The notes: generated by a model not told the origin, from the letters alone. A DNA stretch of 64,000 nucleotides from UBA10649 sp963700255 (GCA_963700255.1 CAVOWW010000012.1:27319-91318), one strand, 5' to 3'; shown: positions 34,048-42,373, counted from the first letter of the stretch. Translations and numbers: made by a program.

Positions 34048-34552
34048 ACGCGGCCAGGGTTCGGTCGTCGAACAGGACGAATCGCACCAGCTCGATCCCC
34101 GACGACGGGTGCGACGAGGCATAGGCACGGACCGCCTCCACCGCGATCGGTGCCGCCTCGGCCGGCGTCCAGCCGTAGGCGCCGCAGGAGATGGCCGGGA
34201 ACGCCACCGACGCCACGCCCAGCTGATCGGCCACGGCCAGCGCCCGGGTGTGGCACGACGCCAGCAACCCGGCGCCGCCGTCGGGGTGCTCCCAGTGCCG
34301 GGGACCGACCGTATGGATGACCCAGCCTGCGGCCAGTCGTCCGCCCCGAGTCGCCACCGCATCGCCAGCGGCGAGTCCGTCCGGGAGGTCCGAGCGACGA
34401 ATCCGGCGGCACTCCTCGAGCAGGTCGGGCCCGGCAGCGGCGTGGATCGCACCGTCGACGCCACCGCCGCCGAGGAGGGAGGCGTTGGCCGCATTGACGA
34501 TGGCGTCCACCGACTCGGCCGTGATGTCCCCGCGGACCGCCTCGATGCGCAT
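34025..34552 (-). CDS. Macro domain protein (O-acetyl-ADP-ribose deacetylase-like)
   Basis: Single-domain protein of 175 residues that binds or hydrolyses ADP-ribose derivatives. GDITAESVDAIVNAANASLLGGGGVDGAIHAAAG is the classic first half, shown here as two motifs: NAANASLLGGGGVDGAI and GDITAESVDAIV. AFPAISCGAYGWTP is the distal loop. The start ATG 34552 is 2 bp after the stop of DUF2516, so the two are one unit. An in-frame upstream extension to 34876 runs through that gene and is not used. Confidence 0.92.
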   Translation of the reverse strand: MRIEAVRGDITAESVDAIVNAANASLLGGGGVDGAIHAAAGPDLLEECRRIRRSDLPDGLAAGDAVATRGGRLAAGWVIHTVGPRHWEHPDGGAGLLASCHTRALAVADQLGVASVAFPAISCGAYGWTPAEAAPIAVEAVRAYASSHPSSGIELVRFVLFDDRTLAAFTAALSR

Positions 34553-34554
34553 TG

Positions 34555-34842
34555 CTACCAGCGGCGCGAGGTGATGTCGATGATCTTGGGGCGCACGTCG
34601 AACAGGTAGATGAGGGCGACGACCACCCCGGCCAGGCCGATGATGTTCAGCGTGAAGGCAGGGTAGACGCCGGCGCCGGCGGAGAGCCCAGTGAGGAGCA
34701 GCCACAGCACCTTGCTCTTGCGTCCCACCGCGGGGAAGGCGTCCTTCGGCCGACGGATGCAGTCGACGAAGGCGAAAGCCTTGACCGCGAGGGTCACGAC
34801 CCACAGGGCGAGGAAGACGAGGCCTTGGACGGTGTCGAACAT
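34555..34842 (-). CDS. DUF2516 family small membrane protein
   Basis: A 95-residue integral membrane protein with three hydrophobic helices (residues ~6-26, 43-58, 62-82) and a short basic loop CIRRPKDAFPAVGRKSK. It matches DUF2516 of actinobacteria in length and layout. In mycobacteria the same family follows the HBHA gene, as it does here, separated by a terminator. Function unknown. It is probably co-transcribed with the macro-domain gene. Confidence 0.85.
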   Translation of the reverse strand: MFDTVQGLVFLALWVVTLAVKAFAFVDCIRRPKDAFPAVGRKSKVLWLLLTGLSAGAGVYPAFTLNIIGLAGVVVALIYLFDVRPKIIDITSRRW

Positions 34843-34877
34843 TCCTCCACGCTAATGCAGTTCCGTGACGGCGCATG

Positions 34878-34916
34878 ACGAAGGGGCCGCACCGATGATC
34901 GGTGCGGCCCCTTCGT
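34878..34916 (-). terminator. Strong hairpin terminator
   Basis: A perfect 17-bp stem (ACGAAGGGGCCGCACCG at 34878-34894 with its complement at 34900-34916) and a 5-nt ATGAT loop lie directly downstream of the repeat-protein gene. No U-run, as is common in actinobacteria. It would separate that gene from DUF2516. Confidence 0.85.
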
Positions 34917-34924
34917 CCTGGTCG

Positions 34925-35422
34925 TCAGACGCCGACGGCCTCACGGATGAGGTCGATGGTGTGCGAGACGTTGCCTCGGACCGACTTCGCGGTCACGGTG
35001 ACGCGATCCTTGGCCTGCGTGGTCATCGCGGCCACGTCGACGTCGGGCAGCTTCGTCTTCGACATGTCCACCTTGGGCATCTCGAACTTGGGCATCTCGA
35101 TCTTCGGCATCTCGAACTTCGGCATGTCCACCTTCGGCATCTCGAACTTCGGCATCTCGACCTTGGGCATCTCGAACTTCGGCATGTCCACCTTGGGCAT
35201 CGTGAAGCGGCCGCTGGCTGCCGTCGTGGCCTTGGCCGTGGTGGCCTTGGCTGCCGTCGTGGCCTTGGCCGTGGTGGCCTTGGCTGCCGTCGTGGCCTTG
35301 GCAGTGGTGGCCTTGGCTGCCGTCGTGGCCTTGGTGGTCGTCTTCTTGGCTGCCGAGGCGGCCTTCGTCGACGTCTTCTTCACGCGGGCGGTCGGGTGGC
35401 TGGGGGTGTTCTCGGTGGTCAT
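34925..35422 (-). CDS. HBHA-locus repeat protein: Lys-rich KATTA repeats plus MPK(F/V)(E/D) pentapeptides
   Basis: A 165-residue, low-complexity protein that I do not recognise by sequence. Residues ~16-68 are Lys/Ala/Thr repeats (KATTAAKATTA units), histone-H1-like. Residues ~75-119 are nine uninterrupted pentapeptides, MPK followed by V, F or I and then D or E, with V and F alternating (DNA 35066-35200). The final ~45 residues (SKTKLPDVDVAAMTTQAKDRV onward) look amphipathic. Its place between an XRE regulator and DUF2516 is where mycobacteria encode heparin-binding haemagglutinin, which is also Lys-rich but at the other end. The start overlaps the XRE stop (ATGA). No signal peptide; a DNA-, lipid- or polyphosphate-binding role is only a guess. 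Confidence 0.8.
   Translation of the reverse strand: MTTENTPSHPTARVKKTSTKAASAAKKTTTKATTAAKATTAKATTAAKATTAKATTAAKATTAKATTAASGRFTMPKVDMPKFEMPKVEMPKFEMPKVDMPKFEMPKIEMPKFEMPKVDMSKTKLPDVDVAAMTTQAKDRVTVTAKSVRGNVSHTIDLIREAVGV
35066..35200 (-). repeat. Nine tandem 15-bp coding repeats (MPK pentads)
   Basis: Nine direct repeats of 15 bp inside the HBHA-locus gene encode MPKVD/MPKFE-type pentads without interruption. Synonymous differences (ttc/ttg at the Lys-Phe boundary) show the array is not freshly duplicated. Upstream, 35215-35340, a second coding repeat encodes KATTA units. Confidence 0.9.
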
Positions 35423-35868
35423 GGTGCTTCCTCTCGTTCGTTCATCGTGGTCGTGCCGTGGGTGTCCGGCCAGGTGGGAGTGGGCGCCGCCTCGTCGTCG
35501 AGGTCGGCAGCCTCCCGCTCCGCCTGGGCCGTGTTCTCGGCCTGGAAGGCCGCGTAGATCTGGAGCAGGGTTGCTCGCTGCCGCTCGCTCAGCGTGAGGT
35601 CGGTGGCGATGGCGGTCGTGACCGCCTCGTCGCCCTCACGCTGGTCGAGGATCCCGGCCTGGACGTACAGGGTCTCCGCGGAGATCCGCAGCCCCTGCGC
35701 TATCCGGGTGAGGATCTCGGCGCTCGGCTTGCGCAGTCCCCGCTCGACCTGGCTCAGGTACGGGTTGGAGACGTCCGCCGCCTTGGCCAGCTGACGCAGC
35801 GACATCTGCGCCTGATCGCGCTGGTCGCGGATGAACCCACCCAGGTGACCGACGTCGATGCGTGCCAT
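35419..35868 (-). CDS. XRE family helix-turn-helix regulator
   Basis: A 149-residue DNA-binding protein: helix-turn-helix at about residues 20-70 (SLRQLAKAADVSNPYLSQVERG), then a helical region (TLSERQRATLLQIYAAFQAE) and an acidic/Pro-rich tail. It is the counterpart of the mycobacterial regulator preceding HBHA. Start ATG 35868. It is translationally coupled to the repeat protein by ATGA, suggesting that it autoregulates the pair. Confidence 0.87.
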   Translation of the reverse strand: MARIDVGHLGGFIRDQRDQAQMSLRQLAKAADVSNPYLSQVERGLRKPSAEILTRIAQGLRISAETLYVQAGILDQREGDEAVTTAIATDLTLSERQRATLLQIYAAFQAENTAQAEREAADLDDEAAPTPTWPDTHGTTTMNEREEAP

Positions 35869-35936
35869 GCCTCAAGTATGCCCCAAGTGCTTGCAATTGC
35901 AAACACGGCTGCTAGCAGGAGTTAGCGTGACCTCCG

Positions 35937-36890
35937 TCACGCCAGGGCCGAGGACACCTGCCCCACGACGGCACCGCCGCCAAGAACGGGGATGGTGAGC
36001 AGGCCCCTGAGGGCGGTCCGGTCGGCGCCCAACCCCAGCAGGATCGTCGCCAGCGCCACCTGACGAGCCCGCTCCGACCCGTCCTCCGCCTTGATGGCGA
36101 CCGCGGTGCCGTCGGGCAGCGCGGCGACATAGACCCCCTCGGCTCCGTCCTTGGCCACCAGTCCGGGCACCGCCCGCATGAAGGCCGTCACGTCGCGGTT
36201 CGTGCCGCCGACGAAGTCCGGATAGGCCGACATCGCCGACGTGACCCGTCGGGCCGGGGACTCGGGCTCGCCCTGGACGGCGCGTGAGAGTGACCGCGCG
36301 AGCCCGGTCACCGTGAGGGAGAACACCGGTGCACCGCACCCGTCGATGCCCACATGCTCGACCTGCTCGCCCGCCAGCGCCTCGACCTGCCACCTGATCG
36401 CCTGCTGCAGGGGATGGTCGACCGCGCGGTACGTGTCGATCGGCCAGCCGTTGATCGTGCACGTCAGCAGCATGGCGGCGTGCTTGCCGGAGCAGTTCAT
36501 GGCGATGGGGGCTGCCCGCCGGCCGTCGCTCACCCAGGCATCGCGGGCGCGGGGGTCCAGTGGAAAGTCCGCCGGGGTCTGCAGGGCCCCCTCGTCGAGC
36601 CCAGCGACGTCGAGGATCTGCTTCACCCCCGCGACGTGGAAGCGCTCGCCGCTGTGCGACGCGGCCGACAGCGCGAGCAGGTGCTCCGGCAGGTCGAGGT
36701 CGTGCCGGACCATCGCGATGGCCTGCGCGGGCTTGTTCGACGACCGCGGGAAGATCACGTGCTCGGGATCGCCCCAGTGCCGGATCACCGCGCCGGCCGG
36801 GTCCACGACCACTGCGTGGCCGGTGTGGACGCCCTCGGTGAATCCGCTCCGGGTGTACGAGGCGAGCACGGCGGGGGCGGGGGTCGTCAC
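35937..36890 (-). CDS. Asparaginase family protein (AnsA-type, PF06089-like)
   Basis: A 317-residue enzyme of the thermolabile/Rhizobium-type L-asparaginase II family, distinct from the E. coli fold. Family motifs are FPRSSNKPAQAIAMV, SAASHSGERFH, MNCSGKHAAML (Ser/Lys/Cys site) and DGCGAPVFSLTV. It probably deamidates asparagine, but the family also has members of uncertain substrate. GTG start at 36890. It is divergent from dtd across 26 bp. Confidence 0.85.
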   Translation of the reverse strand: MTTPAPAVLASYTRSGFTEGVHTGHAVVVDPAGAVIRHWGDPEHVIFPRSSNKPAQAIAMVRHDLDLPEHLLALSAASHSGERFHVAGVKQILDVAGLDEGALQTPADFPLDPRARDAWVSDGRRAAPIAMNCSGKHAAMLLTCTINGWPIDTYRAVDHPLQQAIRWQVEALAGEQVEHVGIDGCGAPVFSLTVTGLARSLSRAVQGEPESPARRVTSAMSAYPDFVGGTNRDVTAFMRAVPGLVAKDGAEGVYVAALPDGTAVAIKAEDGSERARQVALATILLGLGADRTALRGLLTIPVLGGGAVVGQVSSALA

Positions 36891-36916
36891 CGCCGAATGA
36901 TGGCACGCTGGGCTCC

Positions 36917-37378
36917 ATGCGAGCAGTCGTCCAGCGATCTCGGGGTGCCCAGGTCCGCGTCGACGGCGACGTGGTCGGCTCGTTCGAGGGTCCCGGGCTC
37001 GTGCTCCTCGTCGGTGTGACCCATGACGACACCCTCGCGTCGGCAGCGCGACTGGCCGACAAGGCCTACGACCTGCGCATCTTCGGTCCGGAGCATGCCA
37101 CGGACGGCGAGGCGGTGACGGGCGCCGAGGTGTCCGCGTCGGATCTGCGCCTCCCGATCCTGGTCGTGAGCCAGTTCACCCTCTACGGCGAGACGCGCAA
37201 GGGCCGCCGGCCGACCTGGGACGCGGCGGCACCGCGGCCGGTGGCCGAGCCGCTCGTGGACGAGGTGGTGCGAAGGCTGCGCGAGCGGGGAGCCATCGTG
37301 TCGACGGGCATCTTCGGCGCGGACATGCAGGTGACGCTCACGAACGATGGGCCGATCACGGTCCTGCTCGAGGTGTGA
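36917..37378 (+). CDS. dtd: D-aminoacyl-tRNA deacylase
   Basis: Homodimeric chirality-proofreading enzyme of 153 residues that frees D-amino acids from tRNA. The N-terminus MRAVVQRSRGAQVRVDGDVVG, the catalytic SQFTLYGET and the C-terminal NDGPITVLLEV (Gly-Pro motif) are all present. Start ATG 36917. It is followed by the convergent ygfZ after 24 bp. Confidence 0.96.
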   Translation: MRAVVQRSRGAQVRVDGDVVGSFEGPGLVLLVGVTHDDTLASAARLADKAYDLRIFGPEHATDGEAVTGAEVSASDLRLPILVVSQFTLYGETRKGRRPTWDAAAPRPVAEPLVDEVVRRLRERGAIVSTGIFGADMQVTLTNDGPITVLLEV

Positions 37379-37402
37379 GGCGCGTCGTCGGTCCGGCGGG
37401 CG

Positions 37403-38440
37403 TCAGGGCCGGACGACGGTCTCGGCGGACGCCGCCACGTCGCCCGCCGGTGCACGGACGACCAGGGGCACGTCGACCGGCGTCGTGCGCTTGAGCACCG
37501 CGGTGGCGATCGGCCCCAGCTCGTAGTGCCAGGCGGGGGTGCCGACCCAGCCGGTCTCGCGTCCGTCGACGAGCACAGCGGAGCCATGCTCCGGCATCGT
37601 CTCGTCACTGCCGTCGAGGTGCAGCAGGGCCAGCCGACGGGGCGGGCGGCCAAGGTTGTGCACCCGCGCCACCGCCTCCTGTCCTCGATAGCAGCCCTTG
37701 GCCAGGTGCACGGCCGGGCCGATCCAGCCCACCTCGTGGGGCAGCGTCCGGTGGTCGGTCTCGAGGCCGAGCCGCGGCACCGCGGCTGCGACGCGCAGCG
37801 CCTCGAGCGCCCAGGTGCCCGCCCGCGCGTCCGCGGCCGACAGCCGCTCCGCCAGCCGCTCACGCGGGATCACGATCTCCCGGCCCGCGAAGTCAGCGGG
37901 ACGGGCGTCGACGTACTTGCCTGCGTCGCCACCACGGTCCGACCCCGACTCGACGTGCCCCCGGCCCGCGAAGTCGGCAGGGACCAGCCACGTGACCGCG
38001 CCGGGATCGACCGCCCACACCGGCTCCCAGACGACGGCGTGACTGCCGGAGCGGTCCTCGACCTCGACGCGGAGCATGAACTGCATCCCGCGCAGGTAGT
38101 CGACGAGCGCGCCAGCCGTGCCCGGCTGGACGATCAGCCACGTCGTCGTGCCGTCGTCCACGGCGTGCAGCTCGTGCTCCACGTGGCCGTGCGGGCTCAG
38201 GATCAGCGCAAGCGCGGACTGGCCCGCCTCGAGCCGCTCGAGCACCTGCGTGGTCAGGCTGTGCAGCCAGGTGAGCCGGTCAGGACCCGTGACCGCGACG
38301 ATGCCGCGGTTCGAGAGGTCGACGACGGCCGTGCCCTCGACCAGCAGGCGCTGCTCACGGAGCGGGTCTCCGTAGTGCCAGGGGACCCCCGGGTCCGGGG
38401 TGCCGTCAGGCGGTGGGACCGGGACCGTGGCCACGCTCAC
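37403..38440 (-). CDS. ygfZ: Folate-binding protein YgfZ family
   Basis: A 345-residue GcvT-like protein that supports Fe-S cluster enzyme maintenance through tetrahydrofolate. The diagnostic KGCYRGQEAVAR motif (Cys conserved) is present, with RLTWLHSLTTQVL near the N-terminus. GTG 38440 overlaps the fur stop (GTGA). Longer in-frame extensions run through the fur gene and are rejected. The nitrobindin-fur-ygfZ order looks like a redox/iron-linked operon. Confidence 0.92.
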   Translation of the reverse strand: MSVATVPVPPPDGTPDPGVPWHYGDPLREQRLLVEGTAVVDLSNRGIVAVTGPDRLTWLHSLTTQVLERLEAGQSALALILSPHGHVEHELHAVDDGTTTWLIVQPGTAGALVDYLRGMQFMLRVEVEDRSGSHAVVWEPVWAVDPGAVTWLVPADFAGRGHVESGSDRGGDAGKYVDARPADFAGREIVIPRERLAERLSAADARAGTWALEALRVAAAVPRLGLETDHRTLPHEVGWIGPAVHLAKGCYRGQEAVARVHNLGRPPRRLALLHLDGSDETMPEHGSAVLVDGRETGWVGTPAWHYELGPIATAVLKRTTPVDVPLVVRAPAGDVAASAETVVRP

Positions 38441-38883
38441 AGGGGATCGTCCGCCTCGGGCTCGTAGGCGCGGTCCTTGCACGTGGCGCACAGCCCGTGG
38501 ACGGACACGTGGGAGATGTCGGTGCGGAAGCCGAAGTCGGCCTCCAGCCCGGCGACGAAGCCAGCAGCCGCGCTCGCCGGCACGCTCTGGACCGCCCCGC
38601 ATCGATCGCAGACGAGATGGATGTGGATCTCGTCGTCGACTGCGTGGTAGGTCGGCGGCCCGTGGCCGATGTGCGCGTGCGTCACCAGACCGACCTCCTC
38701 GAGTACCTCGAGGGTGCGGTAGATCGTCGAGAGGTTGACCCCACTCGCCGTGCGCTGCACCTCGACGAGGATCTCCTCCGGGGTGCCGTGGCGCAGGCTC
38801 TCCACTGCCTCGAGCACGAGCTGGCGCTGAGGGGTGATGCGGAAGCCGTGGTCGCGCAGGCGGCGTTCCCAGTCCTCGGTCAC
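38437..38883 (-). CDS. Fur family transcriptional repressor
   Basis: Metal-dependent repressor of 148 residues: a winged helix (RITPQRQLVLEAV, STIYRTLEVLEEVGLV) and a dimerisation domain with the metal ligands HIHLVCDRCG and a second pair CATC (structural zinc CxxC twice). It resembles Fur/Zur of actinobacteria. The regulatory metal (iron, zinc) cannot be fixed from sequence. It overlaps ygfZ and nitrobindin by 4 bp each. Confidence 0.92.
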   Translation of the reverse strand: MTEDWERRLRDHGFRITPQRQLVLEAVESLRHGTPEEILVEVQRTASGVNLSTIYRTLEVLEEVGLVTHAHIGHGPPTYHAVDDEIHIHLVCDRCGAVQSVPASAAAGFVAGLEADFGFRTDISHVSVHGLCATCKDRAYEPEADDPL

Positions 38884-39452
38884 GCAGGCACTCCTCGCTC
38901 ATCGGCTTCATCGGCGGTGGGATCGTCGCGCGTGAGCGACGCGGCCAGGTGGTTGAGCATCGGCTGCCCGACTGCCGCCATGTCGAACGTCCACAGCAGG
39001 CGGCCCTCGACGAGGCCGTACAGGCGATGGCCCTGGGAGTACTCCTTGGCACTGGCGGTACGCATCACCGTGTCGGTGGAGAGGTCGGCACGCGCACCCG
39101 TGATCATGGCGTCCACGATCGCGGTGACCTCCTGCGTGCCGAACCAGACCTCGGCGAACCCGGTCGGGTGGGAGAGCGTCATCTCGATCTCGTTGCCGGG
39201 CCGCGGACGCCAGAACCCGGCCTCGGTCGCCAGGGGCCGGACCCGGTTCCCGTCATCGTCGAGCAGCCAGCTGCGGGACAGGTACGAGAGGAACGGACGG
39301 CCGTCGGTGCTGAACACGACCTCCTGGCCGAAGCGGAAGTCTTCGATGGTGGGGTACTGACCGGTGCCGACGCCGACCCACCTGCCGATGAGCCAGGACA
39401 GCGGGCGAAGGTCCTCGTGGACCTCGACGCCCGAGCCGTCAGGTGCCAGCAC
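38880..39452 (-). CDS. Nitrobindin-like FABP family protein
   Basis: A 190-residue ten-stranded beta-barrel protein of the bacterial nitrobindin/FABP family, heme-binding in characterised members. The GRWVGVGTGQYP motif (GxWxGxG) is diagnostic, with the proximal-heme-His region late in the chain (SQGHRLYG, NHLAAS). GTG start at 39452. It directly abuts a 33-residue membrane protein gene and overlaps fur. Confidence 0.88.
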   Translation of the reverse strand: MLAPDGSGVEVHEDLRPLSWLIGRWVGVGTGQYPTIEDFRFGQEVVFSTDGRPFLSYLSRSWLLDDDGNRVRPLATEAGFWRPRPGNEIEMTLSHPTGFAEVWFGTQEVTAIVDAMITGARADLSTDTVMRTASAKEYSQGHRLYGLVEGRLLWTFDMAAVGQPMLNHLAASLTRDDPTADEADERGVPA

Positions 39453-39554
39453 CTAGCCCTGTCCCTTGAACAGCTTGTAGACGACGTAGAACGCGAACCA
39501 GCCGGCCGCGGCCATCGCCACGACGAGCAGGCCCGTGTAGAAGACTTCAACCAT
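39453..39554 (-). CDS. 33-aa single-helix membrane protein
   Basis: A short gene encoding MVEVFYTGLLVVAMAAAGWF followed by AFYVVYKLFKGQG: one membrane helix and a basic C-terminus. The stop codon abuts the nitrobindin start, and a GGAGGG lies 13 bp upstream of the ATG. Its tight fit at the head of the nitrobindin-fur-ygfZ operon supports a real gene. Function unknown. Confidence 0.7.
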   Translation of the reverse strand: MVEVFYTGLLVVAMAAAGWFAFYVVYKLFKGQG

Positions 39555-39603
39555 GGCTGCAGCCTAGCCCTCCGCTTTCGGGGCCGCCGGGCGGCGCGGG
39601 CGG

Positions 39604-40083
39604 CTAGCGATGGGCCAGCCGCCTGCCGAGCAGGTACATCTCGCACCCGAGGCAGAAGTCGAAGGCCGCGTTCAGGAAGGCCGCGGCGAGCGCGAAGGCG
39701 ATCGCCACCGTGGCCACCACGGTGACGCCGGCCAGCGAGGCGATGAGTGCCACCACCAGGAAGCCGAGGCCCACCGCCTGTGCGAAGCGCGGGGGTGCGG
39801 CGTCCTCCAGCTCGGCGGGCGGCGACAGGCGCGGGCGGATCACCTTGCGGAAGACGATCCCGTACGGCTGCGCGTGCAGACCCACGATCGCGCCGAGGGC
39901 GAAGACCAGCGTCTGCCAGGCGACGAGAACCGTGCCGAGCGGGGTGCCGACCAGGACGAGTGCGAGGGCGAGCACCACAGTCGTGACGGCGCCGCCGAAC
40001 CGCGGGCCGCGCGGATCGATCTGGGTCCGCGTGCAGTCGACGCCGTTCGTGGTGGTGTCCTTCGGCGACACGGTCGAGCTCAT
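39604..40083 (-). CDS. DUF4395 family membrane protein
   Basis: A 159-residue membrane protein with about four helices, recognised as DUF4395 from the C-terminal FDFCLGCEMYLLGRR with two cysteines and the N-terminal CTRTQIDPRGPRFG. The start ATG 40083 follows CAGGAGG. In actinobacteria the family often neighbours a thioredoxin, as here, so the cysteines may be a redox pair serviced by it (inference). Confidence 0.87.
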   Translation of the reverse strand: MSSTVSPKDTTTNGVDCTRTQIDPRGPRFGGAVTTVVLALALVLVGTPLGTVLVAWQTLVFALGAIVGLHAQPYGIVFRKVIRPRLSPPAELEDAAPPRFAQAVGLGFLVVALIASLAGVTVVATVAIAFALAAAFLNAAFDFCLGCEMYLLGRRLAHR

Positions 40084-40204
40084 CGGGGCCTCCTGGCGGT
40101 CAGTGCAGCCGAACGTATGCGCCGCGCATGATGCGACACGGCCATGGGTCGCGCAGGAACGAACCCCTCGTTGGTGCGAACGATTCGCAGCTCGAGGCGC
40201 GGTC

Positions 40205-40753
40205 TCAGATCGCGAAGTCCGGAGCGCCGCCGTCCCCGGCCGCCCCAGGCATGAGGTCGCCCAGGGCCGCGATGACGTCGGCCTTGCGGGGCTGACCGCT
40301 GGCGTGCTTGCGGACGGCGCCCGTGGCGTCGAGGAAGAGCACCGTGGGCGTGCGCCGGATGTCGAGAGCCCGGACGAGGTCGAGGTTGTCCTCGGCGTCG
40401 ATCTCCACGTGCGAGACGCCGGGGACGAGGACGGTGACCTCCTCGAGGATCCGCCGCGTGGCGCGGCACGGCTGGCAGAAAGCACTGGAGAACTGCACCA
40501 TCGTCGCCCGCTCGCCGAGCCGGCCGTCGAGGGCGGCCGCCAGTGCGGCGGCCTGCGGTGACGGCTCGTCGGCCTCGATGTCGACCGGCGGGTCGTCGTC
40601 ACCCGCTGGGATCACGCCCGATGCCGGCATGGGGAGCGCCGTCGACGCGGCAACAGCGGGCCTGTCGGTGATCTTGCCCGACGTGCGCCTGAACCACAGC
40701 CCGAACGCCGTCGCGACCGCCAGCACGCCGAGGAGAACCCACACACCGGTCAT
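40205..40753 (-). CDS. Membrane-anchored thioredoxin family protein
   Basis: A 182-residue redox protein: one N-terminal membrane helix (WVLLGVLAVATAFGLWF), an Ala/Pro/Asp-rich linker, then a thioredoxin fold with the active site SSAFCQPCRATRR and cis-Pro RRTPTVLFLD. Topology is uncertain because the linker charge does not settle which side the fold faces. Start ATG 40753 overlaps the upstream hydrolase stop by 4 bp. A 121-bp gap containing no recognised feature separates it from DUF4395. Confidence 0.88.
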   Translation of the reverse strand: MTGVWVLLGVLAVATAFGLWFRRTSGKITDRPAVAASTALPMPASGVIPAGDDDPPVDIEADEPSPQAAALAAALDGRLGERATMVQFSSAFCQPCRATRRILEEVTVLVPGVSHVEIDAEDNLDLVRALDIRRTPTVLFLDATGAVRKHASGQPRKADVIAALGDLMPGAAGDGGAPDFAI

Positions 40754-41547
40754 GTCGAGCCTGAACCCGCGGTGCCGACGACGCATTCCCGCGCCCACGC
40801 ACCGATGCGGTCGAGGACCTCCGCCGAGACCGCCGACTCGGCGTGGCCGAAGCCGCGCTCGATCCACAGATCGGTGCGGACGCCCGAACGGCGCGCGGCC
40901 TCGTGGATCGCCCGCGGATGCTCGAGCGGGAAGTAGCGGTCGACGTCGCCATGAACGACCAGGAGGGGGATTCCGGACAGCATCCCCGCCGCCTCCGCGG
41001 GCGGAACGGGGTGCGGTTCGGCCCAGCCGCGTGGGCTGACGCGAGTGCCACCGGCCCGCATGATCAGGCGACCCGGACGCGTCTCGACCATGAAGTGCGC
41101 GATGCGCATGATCCGCGTCCCCCGGTAGTACCAGAAGGCCGGTGCGCTGACGCTCACGACGCCGTCGACGCGGCCCGGACCGTCCGCCATGAGTGCCGAC
41201 TCCCGCAGCACCACCGCGCCCCCGAGGGAGAAGCCCACGGGGACCACGCGCTGGTAGCCGAGCTCGCGCGCCCACTCCACGGCGGCAGCCACGTCGTGGA
41301 TCTCCTCGTCGCCCACCGTCGTCGACCCCCCGGACCGGCCGTGTCCGCGCATGTCGAGAGCCACGATCCCGCCGAACGCCCGGAGGCGGGCGATGACCTT
41401 CTGGACCCGCTCCTCGCGCCAGCTGCCGGTGAACCCGTGGACGACGACCAGGCACAGATCGGACGAACCGGGCAGGTGGACGGCGCTGATCGGGACGCCG
41501 TCCGACGTCGTCAGCGTCCGCTCCTCCGCCTCCTCCATGCCGCCCAT
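40750..41547 (-). CDS. Alpha/beta hydrolase
   Basis: Serine hydrolase of about 265 residues. The oxyanion region is VVVHGFTGSWREE, the nucleophile is in VGFSLGGAVV (GxSxGG), and the acid and His lie in VVHGDVDRYFP and RGFGHAES. Two ATGs (41547 and 41538) fit equally. Substrate unknown; carboxylesterase or lipase-like activity is typical. It is divergent from the GlnR-like regulator and overlaps the thioredoxin gene. Confidence 0.86.
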   Translation of the reverse strand: MGGMEEAEERTLTTSDGVPISAVHLPGSSDLCLVVVHGFTGSWREERVQKVIARLRAFGGIVALDMRGHGRSGGSTTVGDEEIHDVAAAVEWARELGYQRVVPVGFSLGGAVVLRESALMADGPGRVDGVVSVSAPAFWYYRGTRIMRIAHFMVETRPGRLIMRAGGTRVSPRGWAEPHPVPPAEAAGMLSGIPLLVVHGDVDRYFPLEHPRAIHEAARRSGVRTDLWIERGFGHAESAVSAEVLDRIGAWARECVVGTAGSGST

Positions 41548-41625
41548 TGTCCCGCAGGGCACGGGCCCCGGATGCCGTGCCGTAGCCTTGGCCCGGCTGG
41601 GGAGCCCGGATCGAGGAGGTGCGAC

Positions 41626-42363
41626 GTGCGGCTGATCCTCCTGACGCGCGCCATGGAGCCGTCCGCTGAGGTCCTCCCGGCTCTCGGACTGCTGGCCCAT
41701 CACGTGCGCACGATGCCCGCCGAGGCGACCGCGCTGCTCAACGCACCCGCATGCGACGCCCTGCTCGTCGACGGCCGCCGTGACCTGCCCGCCGTGCGCG
41801 GGCTGACCCGGCTGCTGCGCCAGACCGGCGTCGATGTCCCCCTCATCCTCGTCGCGACCGAGGGCGGCCTGGCGGCCATCCAGTGGGACTGGGGCATGGA
41901 CGACGTCATCGTCGACACGAGCTCCCCCGCCGAGGTGGAGGCCCGGCTCCGGCTGGCCGTCTCGCGAGTGCAGGATGCCGGCGGCGCCCCGTCCGAGCAG
42001 CCCGAGGAGATCCGCAGCGGCGAGCTGCACATCGACGAGGCCACCTACACGGCCAGGCTCCGCGGCCGTGCACTCGACCTGACCTTCAAGGAGTTCGAGC
42101 TGCTGAAGTTCCTCGCGCAGCATCCGGGCCGGGTCTTCACGCGCGCGGTGCTCCTCCAGGAGGTCTGGGGCTACGACTACTTCGGCGGCACGCGAACGGT
42201 CGACGTCCACGTGCGCCGCCTCCGCGCCAAGCTGGGCGTGGAGCATGAGGCCCTCATCGGCACCGTCCGCAACGTCGGCTACCGATTCGTGCCCGCCGGC
42301 ACGGACGCCGCCACGCGCGCGGCGATGTCGGATGCGGACGACACCGCCTCCGTCCTGCCCTGA
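41626..42363 (+). CDS. Orphan response regulator, GlnR-like
   Basis: Winged-helix regulator of 245 residues. The receiver-like N-terminus has a single retained Asp in DALLVDGRRDLP, but the usual acidic pair and conserved Lys are poorly preserved, as in the phosphorylation-independent GlnR group. The C-terminal output domain is strong (DLTFKEFELLKFLAQHPGR, TVDVHVRRLRAKLG). There is no sensor kinase beside it. It is followed by mshD, the same pair as in mycobacteria (Rv0818-mshD). GTG 41626 has GAGGAGG 5-6 nt upstream. Nitrogen control is likely from that synteny. Confidence 0.85.
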   Translation: MRLILLTRAMEPSAEVLPALGLLAHHVRTMPAEATALLNAPACDALLVDGRRDLPAVRGLTRLLRQTGVDVPLILVATEGGLAAIQWDWGMDDVIVDTSSPAEVEARLRLAVSRVQDAGGAPSEQPEEIRSGELHIDEATYTARLRGRALDLTFKEFELLKFLAQHPGRVFTRAVLLQEVWGYDYFGGTRTVDVHVRRLRAKLGVEHEALIGTVRNVGYRFVPAGTDAATRAAMSDADDTASVLP

Positions 42364-42373
42364 GCGACTCCGC

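Noticed and set aside
35066..35200. A non-coding minisatellite
   Set aside because: The 15-bp period keeps the reading frame, and synonymous variation preserves the MPK pentads, so it is coding.
38441..39052. Upstream extension of ygfZ across fur and nitrobindin
   Set aside because: It overlaps two well-supported genes in another frame; GTG 38440 with a GTGA overlap explains the start.
40084..40204. The 121-bp gap between DUF4395 and thioredoxin genes as a possible small RNA
   Set aside because: Only short palindromic words and the DUF4395 ribosome-binding site are visible; no terminator or promoter pair supports an RNA gene.
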